DNA from: Mucilaginibacter rigui
Lineage (GTDB): Bacteria; Bacteroidota; Bacteroidia; Sphingobacteriales; Sphingobacteriaceae
Assembly: GCF_014773275.1 (NCBI RefSeq)
Contig: NZ_JACWMW010000001.1
Coordinates: 1,364,001 to 1,428,000, forward strand
Reading direction: 5' to 3'
DNA: 64,000 nucleotides
A program made the position numbers and the translations under genes. The notes beneath the pieces were generated by a model. The model ran no database searches and had not been told where the DNA came from. It saw only the letters and a program-made list of their open reading frames with translations. Positions 27,784-36,200 of this stretch are shown here, piece by piece. The first letter of the stretch is position 1, and every line of letters starts with the position of its first letter.

Positions 27784-29031
27784 ATGAAAATTAAATTCTT
27801 AATGACAGGCCTTTTAGCCTTCATAACGGCATCAACTTTTGCACAAAAAGGAGAGCTGAACACGGCACAAACAGAATATGAGAAATTTGAAGGCTTGAGG
27901 TCACAAATGGCCTTAGCTTTACCCAGCCTTAATAAAGCTAAAGAATCGATTGATAAAGCATCAGCCAATCAAAAAACTGCCGCACTGCCACAAACATATG
28001 CTGTAAAAGCAAATGTATACGGCGCACTTGCCGAACTTGATACCGTGTCAACAACCTCATTGCCATTATTTACCACAGCTGATGAAGCTTTGAAAAAAGC
28101 TAAAGAGCTTGATACAAAAGGCGAAAACAAAAAACTAATTGATAACGCAAACATCATTTTAGCCCGTTACCAGTTAAATAAAGGTGTAAAAGAATACCAG
28201 GCGCAAAAGTATGATCAAGCTTATAAGTCTTTTGAGTTTTATCGTTCTGTATTACCGGAAGATACTAACGCCATGCTTTATACTGGTTTAGCAGCTTCTA
28301 ACGCTAAAAATTACCCGGCTGCAATTACAAACTACAATAAGCTGGTTACAACCAAATATTCTAAAAATGAAGGCGTTTATAACGACCTTGTAATGCTATA
28401 CCTGAATAGCAAGGATACAACAGGTGCATTAAAAACCATTACCGATGCTTTGGTGAAATATCCGAACAGTGCCGATCTGAGAAGAACAGAGATTGAAATA
28501 AGCCTGCAACAAGGCAAACAAAAAGAAGTAATTGATAAAATTACAAGTGCAATTGCAAACGATCCTAAAAACAAAAACCTTTATTATTACGCAGGTTTAG
28601 TGTATTCAAACATAGGCGATGCAGCAGCTCAAAAAATAGCTAAAGCTCCTGCAGCTTCTAAAGCAGCATTACAGACAGAAAAAGATCAGAATTTCCAAAA
28701 AGCGGCTGATATGTACAAAAAAGCGATTGAAATAGATCCAAACTATTTTGAGGCTAACCTTAATATTGGGTATGTAATAATATCGCCTGCAATTGATGCT
28801 TATAATGCGGCTAATAAATTGCCTACAAACCAGCAAAAAGCATATGATGCTGCAATGGCTAAAGCTAATGCACAGTTTGACCTTGCAAAACCATATTTGC
28901 TGAAAGCGGTGGAGTTAAATCCAAAATCGTACGATGCATTAAACAATTTGCTTACTTACTACAAGGGCAAAAAAGATACTGCTAATATTGCTAAGTTAAA
29001 TGCACAAATAGCTGCATTACCAAAGCAATAG
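27784..29031 (+). CDS. Secreted tetratricopeptide-repeat protein
   Basis: A 415-residue protein with a signal peptide (1-20, ending STFAQ). TPR-like repeats run through most of it, for example SLNKAKESIDKASANQ, YDQAYKSFEFYRS and AADMYKKAIEIDPNYFEANLNIGY (in two overlapping repeats). It is Lys/Ala-rich. It pairs with the preceding TPR gene and probably works with it, but I cannot name the complex. A terminator follows. Confidence 0.8.
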   Translation: MKIKFLMTGLLAFITASTFAQKGELNTAQTEYEKFEGLRSQMALALPSLNKAKESIDKASANQKTAALPQTYAVKANVYGALAELDTVSTTSLPLFTTADEALKKAKELDTKGENKKLIDNANIILARYQLNKGVKEYQAQKYDQAYKSFEFYRSVLPEDTNAMLYTGLAASNAKNYPAAITNYNKLVTTKYSKNEGVYNDLVMLYLNSKDTTGALKTITDALVKYPNSADLRRTEIEISLQQGKQKEVIDKITSAIANDPKNKNLYYYAGLVYSNIGDAAAQKIAKAPAASKAALQTEKDQNFQKAADMYKKAIEIDPNYFEANLNIGYVIISPAIDAYNAANKLPTNQQKAYDAAMAKANAQFDLAKPYLLKAVELNPKSYDALNNLLTYYKGKKDTANIAKLNAQIAALPKQ

Positions 29032-29047
29032 GGTACGCCAAATAGTT

Positions 29048-29073
29048 AAAGCCCGCAAATAAGCGGGTTTTAC
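29048..29073 (+). terminator. Terminator after the TPR pair
   Basis: Stem CCCGC / GCGGG extended by AAA/TTT, followed by TTTTACTTTT. Confidence 0.75.
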
Positions 29074-29161
29074 TTTTATATTATTACTTAACATAATGTT
29101 AATTATGAGAATTAATTATAGCTACAAAATATCATTTTATAGCATAATTATCGTCTTACTG

Positions 29162-29944
29162 TTACACTTGTGAATACGCCGTCGGCACCAAAAACGTATT
29201 CGTAATTTTAGAGATAGTATTTGCGTACTCTGGATTTGATACTAATTTTTTCCATTCAGGATCCGCTACGAACGCAGCCCAGCCTTTGATGCTTTCTTCC
29301 TTACTCTCGCAGGTAAGCATATAAGTAATTCGTGGCATCTTGTCGCCGGCAATTACATCGCCAAAGAAAACGGGTTCCAATTTCGCCCTTTTAAAAATAT
29401 CGAACTCGCCATCGTGGAACATTTTATTTTTCCTTTTTACAGCTTCTTCACTATAGCCCTCGTACGTTCTTATTTCAAAGATCCGGGGTTTATTAGACGG
29501 GGCAACAATTGCAGGCCAGCCATCAAAAGCAAGCATTAAGGACGATGTAAAGCGGGTGTAAACGGATTTGTCGGCTGTTATGGCGTTGTAGGCTGCACTA
29601 TTTTTTATATAATCAGCGTCGGCCTTAATTTTTGTGTTTACCGACAGATAGCTATCAAGCGATGAATAAGGAATCAGTAAATAAAATTTAGCCGGCGATG
29701 TTTTATTCCATTCGTCAAAAGCGCCAACTGTTTTTACCCCATATTTGTTCAACGCCGGGATAAGTGCTGTTTTAAAATAGTTTTCCAATTGTCCCTGGTC
29801 TGCCCCAAAACGGATCTCATATTCGCGCCATTCGTATACTTCTTTTTGTGTCGAATAATTATTGCCCGCTGTCGCCGGGTTTAGGTTTACCGCCGCGGCT
29901 GCGGTAACCGCAAGCGTAGATTGGAGAAATTTTCTGCGTTGCAT
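29162..29944 (-). CDS. Tat-exported NIPSNAP-family protein
   Basis: A 260-residue protein with a twin-arginine-type signal (MQRRKFLQSTLAVTAAAAV). Two NIPSNAP/ferredoxin-like domains follow: one from YEWREYEIRFG and one from RIFEIRTYEGYSEEA. The ATG at 29944 places the RRKF motif at the N-terminus; a longer reading from 29965 adds seven residues and spoils the signal. NIPSNAP proteins are of unclear biochemical role; exported double-domain forms are common in Bacteroidota. It is divergent from the SDR gene at 30098. Confidence 0.8.
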   Translation of the reverse strand: MQRRKFLQSTLAVTAAAAVNLNPATAGNNYSTQKEVYEWREYEIRFGADQGQLENYFKTALIPALNKYGVKTVGAFDEWNKTSPAKFYLLIPYSSLDSYLSVNTKIKADADYIKNSAAYNAITADKSVYTRFTSSLMLAFDGWPAIVAPSNKPRIFEIRTYEGYSEEAVKRKNKMFHDGEFDIFKRAKLEPVFFGDVIAGDKMPRITYMLTCESKEESIKGWAAFVADPEWKKLVSNPEYANTISKITNTFLVPTAYSQV

Positions 29945-30097
29945 ATTGCTAAGTTTGGTTAGCATAAATATATGTAAATTGTCTGCAACAAGCCATAACT
30001 GTGTATCATTGTCAGTAATTAAACATCTTTCGGCTCACAACAGTATTAGTTATTGCAGATTTATCTAAACTTACCTGAAACTTAATAACACTATATA

Positions 30098-30892
30098 ATG
30101 GACTTAAAATTAAAAGATAAAATAGCTTTAGTCACCGGTTCAACCGCCGGTATTGGTAACGCTATTGCTAAGTCATTAGCAGCCGAAGGTGCAACAGTTT
30201 ACATCAATGGCCGTAATCAAACTAAGGTCGATGAAGTTGTTGAGAAACTAAAAGGCGAAACAGGCAATACAAACATTAAAGGTATCGCGGCAGATTTTTC
30301 TGACAGGCAGCAGGTTGATAATTTGCTTAAACAATTACCCGAGGTTGATATCCTGGTGAATAACGTTGGGATATTTGAACCCAAAGAGTTTAAAAACATT
30401 ACCGATGAAGACTGGGAAAGATTTTTTGAAGTAAATGTGTTAAGTGGTGTACGTTTAGCCCGTGTGTATTTCGATAAAATGCTGGCCAAAAACTGGGGCC
30501 GTATCATATTTATCTCCAGTGAATCTGGTGTGCAGATCCCTGCGGAAATGATCCATTATGGTGTAACAAAAACTGCACAGATTGCCGTAGCGCGCGGCCT
30601 TGCCGAGCTTACTGTAAATACTGGTGTTACCGTAAATACCGTATTGCCCGGCCCGACACTTTCAGACGGTGTTGGCGACTTTATGAAAATATTGGCTGCC
30701 GACCAGGGTAAAACAGATGCCGAAATGGAAACCGAATTTTTCACCAGTATGCGCGGCTCGTCATTAATAAAACGTTTCCTGGACCCTGCAGAGATTGCCA
30801 ATATGGTAACTTATATAGCCAGCCCACTGTCATCGGCCACAAATGGTGCAACCTTGCGTACTGATGGCGGAGTTATCAAAACAGCGTTTTAA
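30098..30892 (+). CDS. SDR-family oxidoreductase
   Basis: A 264-residue short-chain dehydrogenase. NAD(P)-binding motif TGSTAGIG at 13-20, VNNVG at 87-91, catalytic Ser140/141, Tyr154 and Lys158 (YGVTK). The family's NNAG is NNVG here, a common variant. The substrate is unknown. It is monocistronic, divergent from the NIPSNAP gene, and ends at a shared terminator. Confidence 0.85.
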   Translation: MDLKLKDKIALVTGSTAGIGNAIAKSLAAEGATVYINGRNQTKVDEVVEKLKGETGNTNIKGIAADFSDRQQVDNLLKQLPEVDILVNNVGIFEPKEFKNITDEDWERFFEVNVLSGVRLARVYFDKMLAKNWGRIIFISSESGVQIPAEMIHYGVTKTAQIAVARGLAELTVNTGVTVNTVLPGPTLSDGVGDFMKILAADQGKTDAEMETEFFTSMRGSSLIKRFLDPAEIANMVTYIASPLSSATNGATLRTDGGVIKTAF

Positions 30893-30911
30893 CCATAACA
30901 TTAAAAAAACA

Positions 30912-30939
30912 AAAGCCCGGACTATTTAGCCCGGGCTTT
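30912..30939. terminator. Bidirectional terminator, SDR / small lipoprotein
   Basis: Nine-base stem AAAGCCCGG / CCGGGCTTT with a 10-base loop, A-run before and TTTT after, between convergent genes. Confidence 0.88.
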
Positions 30940-30963
30940 TTATCAGATATCAGTATAAACCAA

Positions 30964-31173
30964 TTACATTGGTTTTTTAGTTGTATCTTTTTTAGTGGTA
31001 TCCATTTTAACCGTGGTATCAGTTTTTGCACTATCAGGTGCCGGAGCCACAGTTGCTGCCGAGTCGGTTTTTGTGCTGTCAGAGCCGTCAGTAGATTTTG
31101 TTGAACTACAGCCTGCCGCAATTGAACCAACCATTGTCGCGACTAATGCGAAACTTAAAATGTGCTTTTTCAT
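30964..31173 (-). CDS. Small low-complexity lipoprotein
   Basis: A 69-residue protein. Residues 1-19 form a lipoprotein signal ending in the lipobox IAAGC, so the Cys would be lipidated. The mature part is a low-complexity, charged Ser/Thr/Asp/Lys/Ala region, with Lys-Thr-rich repeats at the end, and no fold I can name. I start at the ATG at 31173 because the longer reading puts ten residues before the signal. Such short Ser/Thr/Lys/Asp lipoproteins are common in Sphingobacteriaceae and of unknown use. Confidence 0.7.
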   Translation of the reverse strand: MKKHILSFALVATMVGSIAAGCSSTKSTDGSDSTKTDSAATVAPAPDSAKTDTTVKMDTTKKDTTKKPM

Positions 31174-31377
31174 AGATATAAATTTAATAGTAATGTTAAA
31201 CAAAATGCGTTAAGGTTATAAACCCTTAAACATCAAAGTTGTTTAATAAACTTTCTTTTATTGTTCAATTAGCGTTCCAAACGCTACTTTTAATAAGGTT
31301 GTTGTTATGTCAAATAAATATCAACAATGTATCTCAAAACAATAAAGTGAATAATATAATGCTGATATTTAACGCTA

Positions 31378-31857
31378 ATGGTTGTATCAGAAAATACCCT
31401 TAAATGGATCATGCGCCTCTACCCCCCTCTCCTTTTTCAACGGATCTGGGTAAGTGGTTTTGATAAGGATTTTAGGGGAGTTAGGGTAAAGATCATAAAA
31501 AGTATTTTCAATAAAAACTACAATGGGTCTATATTTGGTGGCACTATTTTCGCCGCGGCCGACCCCTTTTACCCGGTATTGTTTGACAGGGTGCTGAATA
31601 ACGGCGACAGGAAGCTGAGGATCTGGTCTAAATCATCAAAAATTGATTTTTTGAAACCCGCCCTATCCAACGTTTCATTCAGCATATTTTTAAACGATGC
31701 TGATATTGAACTGGCTATACAAACGTTAAATACCAATGGTAAATACGAGCATTGCTTCCTGATAGAAATATATGATGATAACAACGAGGTTTGCGCATCC
31801 CTAATGAATGAGGTTTACATACGCGACCTTAATTTTAAACCAACAGCTGTGTTATAA
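31378..31857 (+). CDS. DUF4442 hotdog-fold protein
   Basis: A 159-residue protein of the DUF4442 type, distantly related to PaaI-like hotdog thioesterases. The segments NYNGSIFGGTIFAAADPFYPV (as two adjoining parts near residues 45-65) and FLKPALSNVSF resemble the family core. Catalytic residues cannot be assigned safely. It leads a run of four genes on one strand: the GNAT gene begins one base after its stop. A thioesterase role on an acyl-CoA is plausible but unproven. Confidence 0.7.
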   Translation: MVVSENTLKWIMRLYPPLLFQRIWVSGFDKDFRGVRVKIIKSIFNKNYNGSIFGGTIFAAADPFYPVLFDRVLNNGDRKLRIWSKSSKIDFLKPALSNVSFSIFLNDADIELAIQTLNTNGKYEHCFLIEIYDDNNEVCASLMNEVYIRDLNFKPTAVL

Positions 31858-31858
31858 G

Positions 31859-32314
31859 ATGCCTGTATTTATGAATGATGAGGCCTTTATTAAGAAAGGC
31901 TACCTGATATCAACAGATAAGTCATTACTGGATTTTGATACGATATTTAATTATCTTGACCAGCAATCGTATTGGGCAAAGGGCATGCCGCCTGCTAAAC
32001 TGAAACGGGCCATAGCGCATTCGTTATGCTTTGGGGTGTATAAAGATGGCATACAGGCAGGCTTTGCGCGTGTGGTGACTGATGAGGCTACCTTCGCATA
32101 CCTTTGTGATGTATTTATACTGCCGGCATACCAGGGCGTTGGTTTATCAAAATGGCTTATGCAAACTATTATGGCACATCCCGGGTTACAGGGGCTGCGC
32201 CGATGGAGTTTAGCCACGCAGGATGCGCATGGTTTATATAAGCAGTTTGGGTTTAAGGAGATTAATAACCCGGAACGCTGGATGCAGATTTTTACGCCTT
32301 ACATAGCAGAATAA
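31859..32314 (+). CDS. GNAT-family N-acetyltransferase
   Basis: A 151-residue GNAT domain, transferring acetyl from acetyl-CoA to an amine. The acetyl-CoA-binding loop appears as LPAYQGVGLSKWLM (about 95-108), and the late strand region has LATQDAHGLYKQFGF. The start at 31859 sits one base after the DUF4442 stop; a second ATG twelve bases on is possible. The substrate is unknown. Probably co-transcribed with its neighbours. Confidence 0.85.
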   Translation: MPVFMNDEAFIKKGYLISTDKSLLDFDTIFNYLDQQSYWAKGMPPAKLKRAIAHSLCFGVYKDGIQAGFARVVTDEATFAYLCDVFILPAYQGVGLSKWLMQTIMAHPGLQGLRRWSLATQDAHGLYKQFGFKEINNPERWMQIFTPYIAE

Positions 32315-32328
32315 CGAGGATTTTGAAA

Positions 32329-32952
32329 ATGAATTTAAAACGACAGATTTTTGAGGGAGAAGGCGTATCACTCGATTTTAAGAAAACCATAACCAGCTGC
32401 GGAAAGATTGCCAAAACGATGGTATCATTTGCCAATAACGTTGGCGGGCGGCTGCTAATTGGTGTACTTGATGATGGTACTATAAAAGGTGTAAAAGCCG
32501 AGGACGAGGAGCGTTATATGATAACCAGGGCCGCGCACATTTTTACCCGGCCGGCGCTCGAGCCAATTTTTGAGGAGGTTTATTATGATGATAAACTGGT
32601 ATTAATTGTTGATATCCCCGAAAGCGAAGAAAAACCACATTATGCCCTTGCCGAGGATGGTAAATGGTGGGTTTATATCCGTGTTAAAGACAAAAGCGTA
32701 CTGGCCAGTAAAGTGGTGGTTGATGTGCTGAAACGATCGGCAGACGATAAAGGCGTTCTGATAGAATATTCCTCAAAAGAAAAAGCCCTGCTTGAGCATT
32801 TGGATAAAGAAGAGCGCATCACCGTAAAGGAATTTTGCACTTTGCTTAACATTGGCCGCAGGCGTGCGCAACGCATCCTGGTAGACCTGGTGTTGAGTGG
32901 TATACTGCGTGTACACACCACCGAAAAAGAAGAGTTTTACACAGCCTCCTGA
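32329..32952 (+). CDS. AlbA_2-domain (Schlafen-type) regulator with winged helix
   Basis: A 207-residue protein. The first 120 residues have the AlbA_2 pattern: a Glu-rich start (EGEGVSLDFKKT), a KTMVSFANNVGGRLLIGV core (about 25-45, in two parts) and YIRVKDKSVLA near 115. The last 60 form a likely winged helix (VKEFCTLLNIGRRRAQRIL). Such AlbA_2 proteins are often called putative transcriptional regulators or ATP-binding proteins. I chose the ATG at 32329 over the TTG two codons upstream. It lies between the GNAT and MATE genes; a defence role is not indicated. Confidence 0.75.
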   Translation: MNLKRQIFEGEGVSLDFKKTITSCGKIAKTMVSFANNVGGRLLIGVLDDGTIKGVKAEDEERYMITRAAHIFTRPALEPIFEEVYYDDKLVLIVDIPESEEKPHYALAEDGKWWVYIRVKDKSVLASKVVVDVLKRSADDKGVLIEYSSKEKALLEHLDKEERITVKEFCTLLNIGRRRAQRILVDLVLSGILRVHTTEKEEFYTAS

Positions 32953-32990
32953 TTTAGCCGGCTATTCGTTACTTTTGCCTCCCCATTGTA

Positions 32991-34370
32991 ATGAAAGCCC
33001 TCTACCAAAAATACCGTTCCTATTATCGCGACAGCCTGAAGCTGGCTATACCGGTTGTGATATCGCAGTTGGGCCACACCCTTGTACAAACGTCCGATTC
33101 GATCATTGTAGGCCACTTTGCAGGCACAACGGCGCTGGCGGCAGTATCATTGGTAAACAGCTTGTTTTTAGTCCCCCTGGTAATAGGTATGGGCATCAGC
33201 TATGGTATAACCCCGTTAATTGCCCAAAACAACGGTCGCGGCAATTTCGCCGAGTGCGGCAGGTTGCTCTCTAATAGTTTCTTTTTAAATATCATCACCG
33301 GTATAATTTTATTCTGCGCCATCTATTTTGGGGTGATTTTGTTTATAGATAAACTGCACCAGGCGCCTGAGGTTGTTGTACAGGCCAAACCATATTTATT
33401 CCTGCTAAGCTTATCCATTATCCCCTTGATGGTTTTTAGCACATTTAAGCAATTTGCCGAAGGCCTGGGCTTCACCAAACAAGCTATGCTTGTATCTATA
33501 TGGGGCAATATACTTAATATAATATTAGGGATCATATTTGTAAAAGGACTGTTTGGTGTTAAACCTATGGGGATAAAAGGCGTAGGTTACAGCACTTTGA
33601 TAGACCGTAGTGTAATGGCTGTTGTAATGGCTATATATGTTTTCCGCTCCCCTATCTTTAAAAAGTATCTTAAAGATTTCGCTATTCGTAATATGGATCG
33701 CATGCGCGGTTTGCAGATCATGAAGATAGGCACTCCGGTTGCCATGCAATACGTTTTTGAGGTTGGCGCTTTTGGTGGGGCTGCACTAATTATTGGCAGT
33801 ATTGGTATGATAGAGCAAGCGGCCCACCAGGTAGCCATAAGCCTTGCCGCCATGACGTATATGATGGCGAGCGGGATCTCCTCAGCAGCGGCTATCCGAT
33901 CGGGTAATTACTTTGGCTCGGGCAATCATAAAGAGTTACGGCTTTCGGCTATTTCCAACTACCATATTGTCATTGTATTTATGAGCTTTACGGCCATTAT
34001 ATTTACGTTGTTTAACCAGTATTTTCCATGGATATATACTTCCGATAAAACCGTAATTACTATTGCTGCACAATTACTTATAGTAGCTGCATTCTTTCAG
34101 TTATTTGATGGTACGCAGGTAGTTGGCCTGGGTATACTGCGCGGCATGGGCGATGTAAATATGCCAACTGTTATCACCTTTATATCTTACTGGGTAATAG
34201 GTTTACCAATAGCTTATCTGCTGGGAATACATTTTAGCTTTGGCGTTATGGGGGTTTGGTACGGTTTAGTTTTAGGGTTGATGGCATCCTCCATTATGTT
34301 GTTCCTGCGCTTTCAAAAGATCAGCAAAAGCAATGATCTGATTATTGTAGATGATATAGCATCAGTATAA
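32991..34370 (+). CDS. MATE-family efflux transporter
   Basis: A 459-residue inner-membrane protein with about 12 helices in two similar halves, as in NorM/DinF-type MATE pumps that export drugs or metabolites by Na+ or H+ antiport. Features include GHTLVQTSDSIIVGHFAGTTAL-type sequence (split across residues 28-49), a second-half GILRGMGDVNMPT (about 383-395), and a normal overall length. The substrate is unknown. It ends the four-gene run starting at 31378. Confidence 0.9.
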   Translation: MKALYQKYRSYYRDSLKLAIPVVISQLGHTLVQTSDSIIVGHFAGTTALAAVSLVNSLFLVPLVIGMGISYGITPLIAQNNGRGNFAECGRLLSNSFFLNIITGIILFCAIYFGVILFIDKLHQAPEVVVQAKPYLFLLSLSIIPLMVFSTFKQFAEGLGFTKQAMLVSIWGNILNIILGIIFVKGLFGVKPMGIKGVGYSTLIDRSVMAVVMAIYVFRSPIFKKYLKDFAIRNMDRMRGLQIMKIGTPVAMQYVFEVGAFGGAALIIGSIGMIEQAAHQVAISLAAMTYMMASGISSAAAIRSGNYFGSGNHKELRLSAISNYHIVIVFMSFTAIIFTLFNQYFPWIYTSDKTVITIAAQLLIVAAFFQLFDGTQVVGLGILRGMGDVNMPTVITFISYWVIGLPIAYLLGIHFSFGVMGVWYGLVLGLMASSIMLFLRFQKISKSNDLIIVDDIASV

Positions 34371-34406
34371 TATGCAGTCCCTTGGCTGGAGCCGAGCGAC
34401 TGCATA
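34371..34406. terminator. Long hairpin between MATE and HDAC-like genes
   Basis: Nine-base arms TATGCAGTC / GACTGCATA enclose a second stem (CTTGGCT / AGCCGAG). There is no U-run. It lies between convergent genes and could terminate both or protect the RNA ends. Confidence 0.5.
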
Positions 34407-34428
34407 GGGGAATTAAGCTGCCCGATAT

Positions 34429-35331
34429 CTAAAAAAACAAATCACTAGCCACCTTAAAGGTATTGGAATGCGCTTCAACAATGTCTTTTATTTGCGGCGA
34501 GTAGCCCCCACCCATGCTTACCTGTACGGGTATATTTTTTTGTTTGCATTGTTCAAATACAAAACGGTCACGTTCTTTGCAGGCTTCTTTTGACAGGGCC
34601 AGCTTGCCAAGTTTGTCTGATTCCAGGATATCTACCCCCGAGAGGTAAAAGATAAAATCGGGCTTGTGTTTTTCAATTAAACCGGGCAAAGTGTCCTTTA
34701 ATAAGCCCAGGTATTCATCATCGGCAATGCCATCGGGCAAAGGTATATCCAGGTCTGAAGTTTCTTTTCTGAACGGGAAATTTTTATCGCCATGCATGGA
34801 AAAGGTAAACACGCGCGGCTCTCTCTCAAATATCTCGGCAGTGCCATTGCCCTGATGTACATCTAAATCAATAATTAAGATAGATGTGGCTAATTTATTA
34901 TTTAACAGATAATTAGCGGCTATTGCCTGATCGTTTAACATACAGAAACCCTCGCCCCAATTACTGCCCGCGTGATGTGTGCCACCGGCTACGTTAAAAG
35001 CTACGCCGTATTCAAAAGCGTATTGGCACCCGTCTATAGTGCCTTGTGCTATCCGTACCTCGCGCTCTACCAATCGTGCCGATAAGGGAAACCCTATCCT
35101 TCTTTGTTCTTTTGGCGACAAGCTAAGATCGCGCAACTGATGCCAGTAGTCTGCATCGTGTGTAAGCATTATGGTAGCTTCATCAACCGCATTGGGCGAA
35201 AAAAGACTATCTGCTGTGATGATACCCTCGTGCAATAATTGTTCAGGTATCAGCTCGTACTTCAGCATCGGGAAACGGTGCCCGGGTGGTAACGGATGTG
35301 CGTATATAGGGTCGTAAGCTATTTTAAGCAT
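34429..35331 (-). CDS. Histone-deacetylase-family protein
   Basis: A 300-residue HDAC-like deacetylase (AcuC/APAH type). His119-His120 (GGTHHAG) are the catalytic pair, and the zinc ligands include Asp157 and His159 (LDVHQGNGT); a third Asp lies in LSGVDILESD. In bacteria these enzymes remove acetyl groups from small amines or from acetyl-CoA synthetase. The substrate cannot be read. I use the ATG at 35331, after the bestrophin stop, since the longer reading would overlap it. It follows bestrophin and kynureninase on the same strand, closely spaced. Confidence 0.9.
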   Translation of the reverse strand: MLKIAYDPIYAHPLPPGHRFPMLKYELIPEQLLHEGIITADSLFSPNAVDEATIMLTHDADYWHQLRDLSLSPKEQRRIGFPLSARLVEREVRIAQGTIDGCQYAFEYGVAFNVAGGTHHAGSNWGEGFCMLNDQAIAANYLLNNKLATSILIIDLDVHQGNGTAEIFEREPRVFTFSMHGDKNFPFRKETSDLDIPLPDGIADDEYLGLLKDTLPGLIEKHKPDFIFYLSGVDILESDKLGKLALSKEACKERDRFVFEQCKQKNIPVQVSMGGGYSPQIKDIVEAHSNTFKVASDLFF

Positions 35332-35336
35332 GTATA

Positions 35337-36194
35337 CTATTCGGCAAAGATCTCGCCAACATGTTTTTCTATATTGTCGCAAATATTATCCAGCGGCAGG
35401 TCGTTGGCATCGTAACCGAATGGGTCTTCAATTTCTTCAGCTATCAGCTCTATACTGGCAAATACAAACAGGATGAACCCGATGATGGGCATGATGAAAT
35501 ACTTAAGGTCAAAAACCCAGGTGAAGGGCAGTGTCATGATATAAGTAAAGATGAACTTTTTGATAAATACGCTGTATGAGAATGGTATGGGTGTTTTCCT
35601 GATCCGTTCGCAGCCACCGCAAATATCTGTAAAAGAGGTTATTTCGGCAGTTATACTAACCAGTTGCTCCGGGTTTATCTGCCCTTCCTTATTTAAGCGG
35701 TATACATTTTTGATGATGGCCGATGCTACCTGGTTGGGTACATGTTTATTGCCATCTGTAGCCAATATGGTTTGGTCGCAGGGTACGTATTCGTCACGTA
35801 AATGATCTCTTAACGACCGTGCATATAACGGAATAGCATAATTAAAGAATGCGGCATCGTTTGCACTGATCAGATGCTTTAACTTGATAGCCAGGTTACG
35901 GCTGTTGTTGGTTAAGCTGCCCCATATTTTACGGCCTTCCCACCAGCGATCGTATGCAGAATTAATGCGAAAGGCAAGTAATAAAGAAAATACAAACCCG
36001 ATAGTTTGATGTACATAGATAACCTTGCGCAGGATGCTGGTTTCTGGCACCTGCCAAAAATCTATCAGTAAAAAGGTAATCACACCGGCGTAAATGCTCA
36101 CACAAAGCATCAGCGGGAAAAGTTCGCGGAGTGTATCGGCCTTATTAAATTTAAATATAAGCGAGAACCAGCTTTTAGGGTTGTAGTATATCAT
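35337..36194 (-). CDS. Bestrophin-family channel protein
   Basis: A 285-residue bestrophin-like (UPF0187) membrane protein. It has a hydrophobic helix near 25-47, a second near 62-80 followed by the charged RINSAYDRWWEGRKIWG region (79-95), typical of the family, and paired helices near 215-255. Bestrophins form pentameric anion or cation channels. Length is normal. It is probably in one operon with kynureninase upstream (6 bases) and the HDAC-like gene downstream (about 5 bases to its ATG). Confidence 0.9.
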   Translation of the reverse strand: MIYYNPKSWFSLIFKFNKADTLRELFPLMLCVSIYAGVITFLLIDFWQVPETSILRKVIYVHQTIGFVFSLLLAFRINSAYDRWWEGRKIWGSLTNNSRNLAIKLKHLISANDAAFFNYAIPLYARSLRDHLRDEYVPCDQTILATDGNKHVPNQVASAIIKNVYRLNKEGQINPEQLVSITAEITSFTDICGGCERIRKTPIPFSYSVFIKKFIFTYIMTLPFTWVFDLKYFIMPIIGFILFVFASIELIAEEIEDPFGYDANDLPLDNICDNIEKHVGEIFAE

Positions 36195-36200
36195 GTTGTA

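Noticed and set aside
32329..32952. AlbA_2 protein as part of an anti-phage system
   Set aside because: No nuclease, toxin or other defence gene is near; neighbours are housekeeping-type (GNAT, MATE).
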